Part shown: one piece after another, positions 28,110 through 36,291 of the stretch | How the letters are laid out: the number at the start of each line of letters is the position of its first letter | Position numbering within the stretch: position 1 is the first letter of the stretch | Assembly: GCF_000414115.1 (NCBI RefSeq) | Contig: NZ_AOPZ01000007.1 | Span: 1 to 64,000, forward strand | Origin: Streptomyces aurantiacus JA 4570 | GTDB taxonomy: Bacteria; Actinomycetota; Actinomycetes; Streptomycetales; Streptomycetaceae | Length of the DNA: 64,000 nt | Direction of reading: 5' to 3' | Program-made: the position numbers and the translations under genes | The notes under the pieces: model-generated | Database searches by the model: none | Seen by the model: only the letters and a program-made list of their open reading frames with translations | What the model was told of the DNA's origin: nothing

Positions 28110-28892
28110 ATGACCCTGTCGGTCCACTCCGCCGTCGTCGAACGGCTGCGCGCCGCGGGCTGTGTGTTCGCCGAGGACGAGGCGGACCTGCTGCTCGCCG
28201 CCGCGGCGGGGCCGGACGAGCTTGACGCCATGGTGGCGCGGCGCGCGAGCGGGCTGCCGCTGGAACACGTCGTCGGGTGGGCGGAGTTCGGGGGGCTGCG
28301 GGTCACCGTGGACCCGGGCGTCTTCGTGCCGCGCCGCCGCACCGAGTTCCTGGTCCGCGAGGCCGCCTCGCTCGCCGGACCCGGCGCCGTGGTCGTCGAC
28401 CTGTGCTGCGGGTCGGGCGCGCTGGGCGCCGCCCTCGCCGCCTCGCTCGGCCGGGTCGAGCTGCACGCGGCCGACGTCGACCCGGCCGCGGTCGCCTGCG
28501 CGCGCCGCAATGTCGGGGCCGCCGGGGGCCGGGTGCACGAGGGCGATCTGTACGCGGCGCTGCCCGAGACGCTGCTCGGCCGCGTCGACGTGCTGCTCGC
28601 GAACGTTCCGTACGTTCCGTCGGACGAGGTCGCGCTGCTGCCCGCCGAGGCCCGCGAGCACGAGGCGCGGGTGGCGCTCGACGGGGGCTCGGACGGGCTC
28701 GACGTGCTGCGGCGGGTGACGGCGGACGCGCCGCGGTGGCTGGCGCCGGGCGGCCGGCTGCTGTTCGAGACGAGCGAACGCCAGGTGCCGGCGGCGGTCG
28801 CGGCGGTGACGGCCGCGGGGCTCGTGCCCCGGGTCGTGACCGACGAGGAGCTGTACGCGACCGTGGTGGTGGGGGCGCGCACGGGGGCGTAG
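28110..28892 (+). CDS. Putative protein N5-glutamine methyltransferase (PrmC/HemK-related)
   Basis: A 260-residue class I SAM-dependent methyltransferase. GVFVPRRRTEFLVREA, the SAM-binding VVDLCCGSGALGAALA and the variant active-site motif ANVPYVPSDEVALLP (instead of NPPY) match the actinobacterial PrmC-related subfamily with unknown substrate (TIGR03704-like). The N-terminal substrate helix bundle of PrmC is short here. The ATG at 28110 is chosen; a GTG at 28089 is possible. It is probably not the release-factor methylase itself, which normally lies next to prfA. Confidence 0.83.
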   Translation: MTLSVHSAVVERLRAAGCVFAEDEADLLLAAAAGPDELDAMVARRASGLPLEHVVGWAEFGGLRVTVDPGVFVPRRRTEFLVREAASLAGPGAVVVDLCCGSGALGAALAASLGRVELHAADVDPAAVACARRNVGAAGGRVHEGDLYAALPETLLGRVDVLLANVPYVPSDEVALLPAEAREHEARVALDGGSDGLDVLRRVTADAPRWLAPGGRLLFETSERQVPAAVAAVTAAGLVPRVVTDEELYATVVVGARTGA

Positions 28893-28969
28893 GGGTTCGG
28901 TTCCCGGCGTCGGGGCTCGCGTCCCGCCCACCAGCTCACGTCGCCCGCCTCACCTCACGTCGCCCCGCC

Positions 28970-29158
28970 TCAGCTCACGCGCCGTATCACCGCTGCGTCG
29001 AAGAGGTCCAGGGCGCGCGGGAACGGGCCCTCGTCATGGCAGTGCCAGGCTTCCCAGAACAGGTCGGCGAGCAGTGCGTCCGCGGGGGCGTACACGCGGT
29101 ACACGTACTGTCTGCCGTCGATGGCCGGCAGGTCGACCATCCAGCACCTGCGCTCCAT
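28970..29158 (-). CDS. Small hypothetical protein
   Basis: A 62-residue protein, not recognised. The sequence is compositionally protein-like (MVDLPAIDGRQYVYRVYAPA, LFWEAWHCHDEGPFPR) with typical codon bias, but there is no clear ribosome binding site and the start is uncertain (an upstream TTG would add 36 arginine-rich residues that look spurious). It is convergent with the methyltransferase gene. Confidence 0.4.
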   Translation of the reverse strand: MERRCWMVDLPAIDGRQYVYRVYAPADALLADLFWEAWHCHDEGPFPRALDLFDAAVIRRVS

Positions 29159-29355
29159 GTCAGGGCAGACGAGCGCCGGTGCGCAGCGGTTGCGCACCCG
29201 GCGCGAAGCAAGACGGCGCGCGCCCCACCTGCGGGAACGGTGAGATGTCATCCGTAAGGAGGACAACCCGCTCGTGCGTGCCCAACCTGTGTCGGACGCG
29301 GAAATGCTTCCCGCCGCCGATGCCGATGGCCCCAGAGGTTGATGAGGTGGGGGAT

Positions 29356-29934
29356 GTGCAAAGCCGTACCCCCCAGGGCGCCGAACCCGGCCCTACCCGA
29401 GCAGACATCGAAGCCGGCCTGAGCGAGGAGCTGGCCTCGGTGATGTCGGGCGCGCGCCGGCGGGCCGTGCGTGACGGCGACCGGCAGGTCGACACGGCGC
29501 ATCTGCTGCACTCGCTGCTCGAGCACGAGCCGCGGGTGCGGGCCGTCTTCGACGGGGGGCCGCAGCTCGCGCGGCTGCTCGGCTATCTCGTCCAGCGCAG
29601 CATCGGATACGGACTTCAGTGGCAGGGCACGGTCGAGGACTCCGGAGCCGTGCCGCTCGTGGCCTCCGCCAAAGAAACGGTTCTCTCGCCCGCGGCCGCC
29701 GGTGCCATGGAAGCCGCGATCGACCGCGCCGTGCTGCGCGGCGAGCCGCAGGCCGGCGGCGTCGACCTGCTCGCCGCCCTGGCCGCCGACGCGGAGTGCC
29801 GGGCCGTCGAGGTGCTGCGCAGCGCGGGCGTCGACGTGGCGGAACTGCTGCGGCGGACCGAGGGCGCAGAGGGCGCCGATGGCGGCGCCGGGCGCGAGAC
29901 GGGGTGCGAGTCCGGCTGGACGTCGGCTCGCTGA
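29356..29934 (+). CDS. Clp N-terminal repeat domain protein
   Basis: A 192-residue protein containing a Clp-N type double repeat (LSEELASVMSGARRRAVRDG, DTAHLLHSLLEHEPRVRAVF; second repeat from AGAMEAAIDRAVLRGEP to AVEVLRSAGVDVAELL) but no AAA+ ATPase. Such stand-alone ClpN proteins are common in Streptomyces and are probably adaptors or substrate-binding modules for ClpC-type proteases. The start is chosen at the GTG after GAGGTGGGG; two other in-frame starts lie within 36 bp upstream. An acidic glycine-rich tail ends the protein. Confidence 0.75.
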   Translation: MQSRTPQGAEPGPTRADIEAGLSEELASVMSGARRRAVRDGDRQVDTAHLLHSLLEHEPRVRAVFDGGPQLARLLGYLVQRSIGYGLQWQGTVEDSGAVPLVASAKETVLSPAAAGAMEAAIDRAVLRGEPQAGGVDLLAALAADAECRAVEVLRSAGVDVAELLRRTEGAEGADGGAGRETGCESGWTSAR

Positions 29935-30027
29935 GGGCGTCCGGGGCGTCCGGGGCCTCCGGGAGGGCGTCCGCCCCCTGAGACAGTGGTCATCAAGGGT
30001 GACGCTCATGACTTCGGCTGTCATCAT

Positions 30028-31086
30028 GTGCCGGTGTTCGGGTCCAACGAGTCGTCTCAGGGAAAAACGCAGGGCACTTCGCAGCCGAACCTGTCGGGGC
30101 GCGCGGAGGGCGCGGAGCGCGGCCGAGGATTCGGCCTGGGCCTCGCGCTGGTCTCGGCGTTCGCGTTCGGCGGCTCGGGCGTCGCGGCCAAGCCGCTGAT
30201 CGAGGCGGGCCTCGACCCGCTGCACGTCGTCTGGCTGCGGGTGGCGGGCGCCGCCCTGGTGATGCTGCCGGTCGCCTGGCGCCACCGCGCGCTGGTGCGG
30301 CGCAGGCCCGCGCTGCTCGCGGGCTTCGGCCTCCTCGCCGTCGCCGGCGTACAAGCCTGCTACTTCGCCTCGATCTCCCGCATCCCCGTCGGCGTCGCCC
30401 TCCTCATCGAGTACCTCGCGCCGGCGCTGGTCCTCGGCTGGGTGCGGTTCGTGCAGCGCAGGCCCGTCACCAGGGCCGCCGCGTTCGGCGTGGTCCTCGC
30501 GGTGGGCGGGCTCGCCTGCGTCGTCGAGGTGTGGTCCGGACTGAGCTTCGACGCCGTCGGCCTGCTGCTCGCGCTCGGCGCCGCCTGTTGCCAGGTCGGC
30601 TACTTCGTCCTGTCCGACCAGGGCAGCGACGCGGGCGCGGAGGCGCCGGACCCGCTCGGCGTGATCGCGTACGGACTGCTCGTCGGCACGGTCGTGCTCA
30701 CGGTGATCGCGCGGCCCTGGGGCATGGACTGGCAGGTGCTGGCCGGCAGCGCGGACATGGACGGCTCGGCGGTGCCCGCCTGGGCGCTGCTCGGCTGGAT
30801 CGTGCTGGTCGCGACCGTGATCGCGTACGTCACCGGGGTGGTGTCCGTGCGGCGGCTCTCGCCGCAGGTGGCGGGCGTCGTGGCGTGCCTGGAGGCGGTC
30901 ATAGCGACACTGCTGGCCTGGGTCATGCTCGGTGAGCGGCTCTCGGCGCCGCAGCTCGCCGGGGGCGCGATCGTGCTCGTGGGCGCGTTCATCGCCCAGT
31001 CGGCGACGGCCGCGAAGGCGGAACCCGCGGGGGCGGGCGTCTCAGATTCCGAAGAGGAGTTGTCGCCCAGCGGCAGCTCCGCCTAG
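30028..31086 (+). CDS. EamA/DMT family transporter
   Basis: A 352-residue membrane protein with ten predicted helices in two EamA repeats (LGLALVSAFAFGGSGVAAKP; second repeat from LLLALGAACCQVGYFVL to the end). Conserved features such as IPVGVALLIEYLAPALVL and RLSPQVAGVVACLEAV are typical for drug/metabolite exporters. The start is uncertain because no ribosome site is seen; the GTG at 30028 removes an unconserved front. Its stop codon overlaps the -10 element of the next leader peptide. Confidence 0.85.
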   Translation: MPVFGSNESSQGKTQGTSQPNLSGRAEGAERGRGFGLGLALVSAFAFGGSGVAAKPLIEAGLDPLHVVWLRVAGAALVMLPVAWRHRALVRRRPALLAGFGLLAVAGVQACYFASISRIPVGVALLIEYLAPALVLGWVRFVQRRPVTRAAAFGVVLAVGGLACVVEVWSGLSFDAVGLLLALGAACCQVGYFVLSDQGSDAGAEAPDPLGVIAYGLLVGTVVLTVIARPWGMDWQVLAGSADMDGSAVPAWALLGWIVLVATVIAYVTGVVSVRRLSPQVAGVVACLEAVIATLLAWVMLGERLSAPQLAGGAIVLVGAFIAQSATAAKAEPAGAGVSDSEEELSPSGSSA

Positions 31087-31096
31087 GGTGCCGATC
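31084..31096 (+). promoter_or_regulatory. -10 element for a leaderless leader peptide
   Basis: TAGGGT (31084-31089) begins at the TAG stop of the preceding transporter gene and is seven nt before the ATG of a 13-codon reading frame. The same TAnnnT-N7-start spacing recurs at other leaderless genes in the window. Confidence 0.5.
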
Positions 31097-31138
31097 ATGC
31101 ACGCACGCGCACTCGTTCTTCCGCCGCCCGCCGCCTAG
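31097..31138 (+). CDS. Candidate 13-residue leader peptide (MHARALVLPPPAA)
   Basis: A complete short frame, ATG to TAG, placed exactly where a leaderless transcript would start and about 230 bp before the second EamA gene. Its sequence resembles the short ilv/leu leader peptides of actinobacteria (pattern M-x-x-R-x-L-V-L, recalled from the literature), and hairpins follow. It may sense charged leucine, valine or another tRNA, or stall in the triple proline. Translation is not proven. Confidence 0.45.
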   Translation: MHARALVLPPPAA

Positions 31139-31196
31139 CGCGGGCCTCTCACGGATCATGTCCGGCCACCGGCCGGGCGGAACGGTGCTGCCCGCA

Positions 31197-31237
31197 GACG
31201 CCAGTCCAGGACCGGCGTCACCGGCCGTCCGCCGGTG
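31197..31237 (+). promoter_or_regulatory. Attenuator-like adjacent hairpins in the EamA leader
   Basis: GACGCC/GGCGTC (31197-31202 with 31214-31219) and CACCGGC/GCCGGTG (31219-31225 with 31231-31237) share base 31219, so one stem tends to compete with the other. A further GC-rich dyad lies around 31162-31178. The arrangement downstream of a leader peptide is what an attenuator would look like, but there is no T-tract. Confidence 0.35.
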
Positions 31238-31366
31238 CGTGCCCGCACACCCGTGAACTCCTGACACTCGTCAACTCGTGACACCCGTGAAGGTGTCCGT
31301 GTGTGCCCGCACGCCCCGCTCGCCCGTGACGCGGTCTTCTTCCTGAACTTCTGCGGAGATTTCCAC

Positions 31367-32368
31367 GTGTCCAGCGTGTCCAGCATGTCGAGCGCGGCCG
31401 CCGCGCCCGCCGAGTCAACTGCCGTGTCCGGGCTGCCCGTCGGGCGCGGCCTGGTGTATCTGGGTATCGCCGGTGCCGCCTGGGGCACCGCCGGCGCCGC
31501 CGCCTCACTGGTCTTCGCGGCCGGCGACATGGGCCCCGTCGCCCTGTCCTTCTGGCGTTGCGCCGGAGGATTTCTGCTGCTGCTCGCCGCCCGGCTCCTG
31601 CGGCCGAAGCGCGCGGCACGCGCGGCGGTGCCCGTGCCGCGCCGCAGCAGGGTGCTGCGGATCACCGTCACCGGCCTGACCCTCGCCGTCTTCCAGACCG
31701 CCTACTTCGCCGCCGTCGAGGCCACCGGGCTTGCCGTCGGCACCGTCGTCACGCTCGGCGCGGGGCCCGTCCTCATCGCGCTCGGTGCCCGCATCGCCCT
31801 GGGGGAGAGGCTCGGGCTCGGCGGGGTCTGCGCGGTGGGCGGCGCGCTGGCCGGGCTCGGCGTGCTGTTCGTGGGCGGCGGGGACGCGGCCGTCCGCCCG
31901 TGGGGCGTCGCCTTCGCGCTGCTGTCGGCCGCCGGGTACGCCGCCATGACGCTGCTGACGCGGTGGTGGGGGCGCGACGGCGGCGCGGACGCCTCCGAGA
32001 CGACGGTGTGGGCCTTCGCGGTCGTGTCGCTGTGCCTGCTGCCGCTCGCCGCCGCCGAAGGGCTCGTGCCGCACACCGGCCAACCCGTCCGCGTCCTGGG
32101 CTGCTTGGTCTACATCGCCGCCGTGCCGACGGCCCTCGCGTACGCGCTGTACTTCGCCGGGGCCGCGGCCGTCCGCTCCGCGACCGTTTCCGTGATCATG
32201 CTCCTTGAGCCGGTGAGCGCGGCCGTCATCGCCGTCGCCCTGCTCGGCGAGAAGCTGAACGCGGCGACCGTCGCGGGCACGCTTCTGATGCTCTCGGCGG
32301 TCACGGGACTCGCGGCGGCGGAGACGCGGGAGGCCGCGAGGACGCGGCGGGGAGCGGGGGCCGGCTGA
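31367..32368 (+). CDS. EamA/DMT family transporter
   Basis: A 333-residue membrane protein with ten helices in two EamA repeats ([20 protein letters not shown] at the start; [20 protein letters not shown]; second repeat from [17 protein letters not shown]). It is likely an exporter of amino acids or drugs. The GTG at 31367 follows GCGGAG at a usable distance; upstream in-frame GTG codons exist but would add an unconserved front. Expression may be controlled by the leader peptide region, which would suit an amino acid exporter. Confidence 0.85.
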   Translation: MSSVSSMSSAAAAPAESTAVSGLPVGRGLVYLGIAGAAWGTAGAAASLVFAAGDMGPVALSFWRCAGGFLLLLAARLLRPKRAARAAVPVPRRSRVLRITVTGLTLAVFQTAYFAAVEATGLAVGTVVTLGAGPVLIALGARIALGERLGLGGVCAVGGALAGLGVLFVGGGDAAVRPWGVAFALLSAAGYAAMTLLTRWWGRDGGADASETTVWAFAVVSLCLLPLAAAEGLVPHTGQPVRVLGCLVYIAAVPTALAYALYFAGAAAVRSATVSVIMLLEPVSAAVIAVALLGEKLNAATVAGTLLMLSAVTGLAAAETREAARTRRGAGAG

Positions 32369-32414
32369 CGCGTGCGGGGCGGGCCGATTCGCGGCGGCCC
32401 GCCCGGCATGCCCG

Positions 32415-33059
32415 CTACCCCGTCAAGCGCCCACGCAGCTGGTGCGCGAGGGCGGCCTCGTCGCGCGGCCCTCCGCGCTCCTTGAGGTTTGTCGCGATGC
32501 GGTCCTGCACCTCCAGCGGCTTGTGGTGGGCGTACTTGAACTTCGCCTGTACGTCCACGACTTCGAGGGACAGGCCCCGGATGCCGGACAGCAGCCTGCC
32601 GAACGGCGCCTCTCCCACGGCGGTGGCCGCCGAGCCGCCGTCCGGCTGGAAGTGGCCGACCTGGCGGTTCAGGAGGGCGGCCTTCTCGGCGGGGTCGTCC
32701 ACGACATGGGCGGTGCAGCGGAGCTGGACGGCGGCGTAGAAGCTGGTCGGCACGCCGTGCTCGGGCGGCGCGTCCACCGCGGCGCCCCACGGCCCCGGCA
32801 CGAAGACGTAGTCGTCGACGACGCTCAGGACGACGTCCGGGTCCGCGTCGAGCGCGGCCCACAGCGGGTTGGGGCGCGCCAGGTGGAGCAGCACGCGACC
32901 GCGTGGGCCGGCGTCGGCGTCGTACACGAAATGCGTCGGCTGTATGTGCGGCGGCTCGCCCGGCAGGCCGTTCACGGCCAGCTGCCCGAAGTCGTGGTCG
33001 GCGAGCCACGCCTGCCATGCGGCGTCGGACGCCGGCGCGTCCCAGGGGTGGACGAGCAT
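32415..33059 (-). CDS. PaiB-type FMN-binding protein
   Basis: A 214-residue protein of the PaiB family, called FMN-binding negative transcriptional regulators. It has the split-barrel flavin fold with HIQPTHFVYDADAG, VLLHLARPNPLW and a C-terminal KFKYAHHKPLEVQDRIATNL block typical of PaiB. Bacillus PaiB affects sporulation and protease genes, but most members are uncharacterised. It lies 7 bp downstream of another flavin-split-barrel gene on the same strand and is surely co-transcribed. Confidence 0.85.
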   Translation of the reverse strand: MLVHPWDAPASDAAWQAWLADHDFGQLAVNGLPGEPPHIQPTHFVYDADAGPRGRVLLHLARPNPLWAALDADPDVVLSVVDDYVFVPGPWGAAVDAPPEHGVPTSFYAAVQLRCTAHVVDDPAEKAALLNRQVGHFQPDGGSAATAVGEAPFGRLLSGIRGLSLEVVDVQAKFKYAHHKPLEVQDRIATNLKERGGPRDEAALAHQLRGRLTG

Positions 33060-33066
33060 CGCCACG

Positions 33067-33768
33067 TCACACCTCGATGAGGTAGTCGGGGACCTCGATG
33101 CCCGGGGCGAGGTCCTCCGACGGGACGACGGGGTCGTAGCCCTTGCGGAGCGGGACGATCCCGGACCAGTAGGGCAGCTCCATGTCCTCCGGCTCGTCGT
33201 TCGGCGCGCCCGTGCGCATCTTGGCCGACACCTCGTCCAGGTCCAGGTAGAGCACGGCGGTCGCGGCGAGCTCCTTGGCGTTGGCGGGGCGCGAGTCGGT
33301 GGAGCGGCCCGGCACGACGTGGTCGACGAGGGCGTCCAGCGCGGTGCGCTTCTCCTCGGGGTCCGTGACCTGGCGCGCTATGCCGTGCACCATCACGGAG
33401 CGGTAGTTGATGGAGTGATGGAAGGCGGAGCGGGCCAGCACGAGGCCGTCGACATGCGTGACCGTCAGACACACCGGAAGCCCCGGGTCCGCCTCCTCGG
33501 CCGGTGCCGCGCCCGCCATCCGCAGCGGCCGCGAACCCGTCGAGCCGTGGACGTAGAGCCGCTCGCCGACCCTGCCGTACAGCGTGGGCAGCACGATGGG
33601 GGCGCCGTCGCGCACGAACCCGAGGTGGCAGACGTACGACTCGTCGAGGATCGCGTGCACCAGCGCCCGGTCGTACGCGGCGCGTTCGCGGGCCCGGGTG
33701 GGGACGGTGCGGTCGGTCGGTTCGTAAGAAGCGCTGTCCGGCGTGGCCGGCTGCGTCGTCGTCTCCAT
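33067..33768 (-). CDS. Pyridoxamine 5'-phosphate oxidase-like flavin protein
   Basis: A 233-residue split-barrel protein (ALVHAILDESYVCHLGFVRD, LPTLYGRVGERLYVHGSTGS, SINYRSVMVHGIARQV). Many such proteins bind FMN, F420 or PLP; this one belongs to a subgroup often annotated as nitroimidazole-resistance-like. GAGAGGGAAAAGG precedes the ATG. It is divergent from a MocR-type PLP regulator across 113 bp that contain a strong palindrome, a context often seen when MocR proteins control vitamin B6-related genes. Confidence 0.84.
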   Translation of the reverse strand: METTTQPATPDSASYEPTDRTVPTRARERAAYDRALVHAILDESYVCHLGFVRDGAPIVLPTLYGRVGERLYVHGSTGSRPLRMAGAAPAEEADPGLPVCLTVTHVDGLVLARSAFHHSINYRSVMVHGIARQVTDPEEKRTALDALVDHVVPGRSTDSRPANAKELAATAVLYLDLDEVSAKMRTGAPNDEPEDMELPYWSGIVPLRKGYDPVVPSEDLAPGIEVPDYLIEV

Positions 33769-33867
33769 GGCCTTTTCCCTCTCCCTCGTCGCACGAGGTT
33801 CCCGTGGACCGCACATGGTCCCGCGGGAGCCTCGGCTGCGGCTTGCGTCTGTGACTTGCCTCAATAT

Positions 33868-33879
33868 TGCACTAGTGCA
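33868..33879. promoter_or_regulatory. Palindromic operator between MocR and flavoprotein genes
   Basis: TGCACTAGTGCA is a perfect 12-bp palindrome in an AT-rich setting (TATT before it, TAAT after it), two bases before the mocR start codon and 100 bp before the divergent operon. GntR-class winged helices commonly bind such sites, so this is the likely MocR operator for both directions. Confidence 0.65.
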
Positions 33880-33881
33880 TA

Positions 33882-35222
33882 ATGTTCTTTGTGCTAGGAG
33901 ACTATCCGATCGAAGGGCGGCGCGCAGCCGAGATCGCGACCAGCGTGGAACGCGCGGTGGGCCAGGGCACCCTGGAGCCGGGCCAATCGCTGCCCCCCAT
34001 GCGGGAGTTGGCGATCCACCTGGGCGTCAATCCCAATACGGTCGCGGCGGCGTACCGCACCCTGCGCGAGCGCGGTGTCATCGAGACGGCCGGGCGGCGC
34101 GGCAGCCGCGTGCGCAGCCAGCCGGCCACCACGGCCCGTGAGTACAGCCGCCTCGAGGTGCCCCCTGGCGTGCGGGACGTGGCGAGCGGCAATCCGGACA
34201 CGGCCCTGCTGCCCCCGCTCACCGACGCCTTCACGACGGCCGCGGCGCAGGCGGACAAGGAACCCACCCTGTACGGGGAGGCCGCCGTCGTGCCGGAGCT
34301 CGGCCGCGCCGCGCGCGCCGCGCTGGACGCGGACGGGGTGCCGGACGGCCCCCTCGCCGTCACCTCCGGGGCGCTCGACGCCATCGAGCGGGTGCTCGCC
34401 GCGCGCCTCAAGGTCGGTGACGCCGTGGCCGTCGAGGACCCGGGCTGGGGCAGTCTGCTCGACCTCGTGTCCGGCCTCGGGCTGCGGCCGGTCCCGGTCC
34501 GCCTGGACGACGACGGGCCGCTGCCCGACGACGTGGAGCGGGCGCTGCGGTCCGGCGCGCGCGCCCTGATCGTCACCAGCCGCGCCCAGAACCCGACCGG
34601 CGCGGCCGTCGGCGCCGCACGCGCGCGTGCCGTCCGGAAGGTCCTTGCCGCGCACAAGGAGACGCTGGTCGTCGAGGACGACCACGGCCACGGCATCGTC
34701 GACCTGCCGCTGCACACGCTGGCGGGGGTCACGCACACCTGGGCCTTCGTCCGCTCCACCGCCAAGGCGTACGGCCCGGACCTGCGGCTCGCCGTGCTCA
34801 CCGGGGACGCGGAGACCGTCGACCGGCTGCAGGGCCGGATCAGGTTCGGGCCCGGCTGGGTCAGCAAGGTGCTGCAGCGGGCCGTGCTGCACCTGTGGGA
34901 GAGCGGCGCCGTGGACGCGCGGCAGGTGGCGGCGGCGTACGGCCGCAGACGCGACGCGCTGATCGCGGCGCTCGCCGAGCGGGGCGTCGCCGCCCGCGGC
35001 CGCAGCGGGATGAACGTGTGGGTGCCGGTGCCGGACGAGACCGGCGCGGTCGCGCGGCTGCTGCACGCGGGCTGGGCGGTCGCCCCGGGGGCGCGGTATC
35101 GACTGAGCGCGCCCCCGGGGATGCGGATCACTGTCTCCACGCTGTCCGGCGACGACATCGACGCGATGGCGGACGCGGTGGCGGCGGCGGTCGGGCCGGC
35201 ACCCGCCCGGCGCTACGGCTGA
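33882..35222 (+). CDS. MocR-type regulator (GntR HTH + aminotransferase domain)
   Basis: A 446-residue regulator: an N-terminal GntR winged helix (IEGRRAAEIATSVERAVGQG, LPPMRELAIHLGVNPNTVAA) and a fold-type I aminotransferase domain with the PLP-binding lysine in STAKAYGPDLRLA and the cofactor asparagine/aspartate in QNPTGAAV and VVEDDHGHGI. MocR proteins such as PdxR sense PLP. The ATG overlaps the operator palindrome region and has no ribosome site. The stop overlaps the convergent transporter gene by 10 bp. Confidence 0.87.
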   Translation: MFFVLGDYPIEGRRAAEIATSVERAVGQGTLEPGQSLPPMRELAIHLGVNPNTVAAAYRTLRERGVIETAGRRGSRVRSQPATTAREYSRLEVPPGVRDVASGNPDTALLPPLTDAFTTAAAQADKEPTLYGEAAVVPELGRAARAALDADGVPDGPLAVTSGALDAIERVLAARLKVGDAVAVEDPGWGSLLDLVSGLGLRPVPVRLDDDGPLPDDVERALRSGARALIVTSRAQNPTGAAVGAARARAVRKVLAAHKETLVVEDDHGHGIVDLPLHTLAGVTHTWAFVRSTAKAYGPDLRLAVLTGDAETVDRLQGRIRFGPGWVSKVLQRAVLHLWESGAVDARQVAAAYGRRRDALIAALAERGVAARGRSGMNVWVPVPDETGAVARLLHAGWAVAPGARYRLSAPPGMRITVSTLSGDDIDAMADAVAAAVGPAPARRYG

Positions 35223-36217
35223 CGGCGGGCGGCCCGCGGCCTGGACTGGGTCAGCGCGGCACCGGCAAGGATGATCACGGCGCCCACCGGAGTCGTCCAG
35301 GCCAGCGACTCGCCGAGCACGGCGACACCGGCCGCGGTCGCGATGACCGGGGTGAAGTACGTGACCATCTGCGCGGTCGTCGGGCCGACCTCGGAGACGA
35401 TGTCGTACTGCACGAGGAAGGCGAGCCCGGTGCCGAGCGCGCCCAGAGCGACGACGGCCAGCAGCGGCACCATCGGGAAGTGACTCGGCATCGACGTGAA
35501 CAGCGGGGTCACCACGGCCAGTTCGACCGTGGCGACGAGGAGCTGGGCGCCCGTCAGGGCGATGTTGGAGTGGCCGGAGCCCGCCAGCGTGCGGCGTACG
35601 TAGATCCAGCCGATGGGGTAGCAGAGCGAGGCGAGCAGGGCCAGCGCCGTGCCCCGCGCGTCCACACCGCTGAAGCCGTGCCAGGCGCCGAGGACCGTGA
35701 GGACGCCCAGGAAGCCGAGGCCGAGCCCGGCGACCCGGCGACGCGTCGGCCGGTCCTCGGAGAGGGCCACCAGCGACAGGGCCATGCCCCACAGCGGCGA
35801 CGTCGCGTTGCAGATCCCGGCGAGCGTCGAGGGGATCGTCAGCTCCGCGTACGCGAAGAGCGAGAAGGGCGCCGCGTTGAGCAGCAGGGCCGCCACCGAA
35901 AGATGCGCCCACGTGCGCGGGGAGCGGGGCAGCCGCTCGCGCTTGACGACGAGCACGACCGCGACCACCACCGTGCCGAACAGCAGGCGGCCCAGCGTGA
36001 CCTGGAAGGGCGCGTACCCCTCGGTGCCGACCTTGATGAACAGGAAGCTGAAGCCCCAGACCAGGGACAGGAAAGCGAACCGAACGCGCCAATCCACCTT
36101 CCGGCGAGCGCTCCCCGGCGTCTCCTGGTGTGTTGCGGAAGCGGCGGCGGCCTGTTCCTGTGACGCGGCGGAAACCGGTGCTTCGGGGAGTGCCTCTGGG
36201 GTGGCGGAGGTGGTCAT
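35213..36217 (-). CDS. EamA/DMT family transporter
   Basis: A 334-residue exporter with a 45-residue Ala/Glu-rich cytoplasmic front and ten helices (VRFAFLSLVWGFSFLFIKVG; PSTLAGICNATSPLWGMALS; second repeat to AGAALTQSRPRA). The motif FLFIKVGTEGYAP and NATSPLW are typical of the DMT family. ATG at 36217 has GGTGGG upstream; an ATG four codons earlier is equally possible. It is divergent from a LysR regulator, the classic arrangement for regulated amino acid or drug efflux. Confidence 0.85.
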   Translation of the reverse strand: MTTSATPEALPEAPVSAASQEQAAAASATHQETPGSARRKVDWRVRFAFLSLVWGFSFLFIKVGTEGYAPFQVTLGRLLFGTVVVAVVLVVKRERLPRSPRTWAHLSVAALLLNAAPFSLFAYAELTIPSTLAGICNATSPLWGMALSLVALSEDRPTRRRVAGLGLGFLGVLTVLGAWHGFSGVDARGTALALLASLCYPIGWIYVRRTLAGSGHSNIALTGAQLLVATVELAVVTPLFTSMPSHFPMVPLLAVVALGALGTGLAFLVQYDIVSEVGPTTAQMVTYFTPVIATAAGVAVLGESLAWTTPVGAVIILAGAALTQSRPRAARRQP

Positions 36218-36278
36218 GGTGCCCACCATGGATCAGCCAACGTCTTAGTACAAGCGAGTTTCTGTGCCCAGTAGCGCG

Positions 36279-36291
36279 TAGCATTGCTTAC
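36279..36291 (+). promoter_or_regulatory. Leaderless promoter -10 of the LysR gene
   Basis: TAGCAT (36279-36284) is exactly seven nt before the ATG of the LysR gene, which lacks a ribosome binding site. The preceding 50 bp are shared with the divergent transporter. Confidence 0.5.

Noticed and set aside
29159..29266. Upstream extension of the small hypothetical protein from a TTG
   Set aside because: The extra 36 residues are arginine-rich and antisense to the leader of the Clp N-domain gene; no ribosome site.
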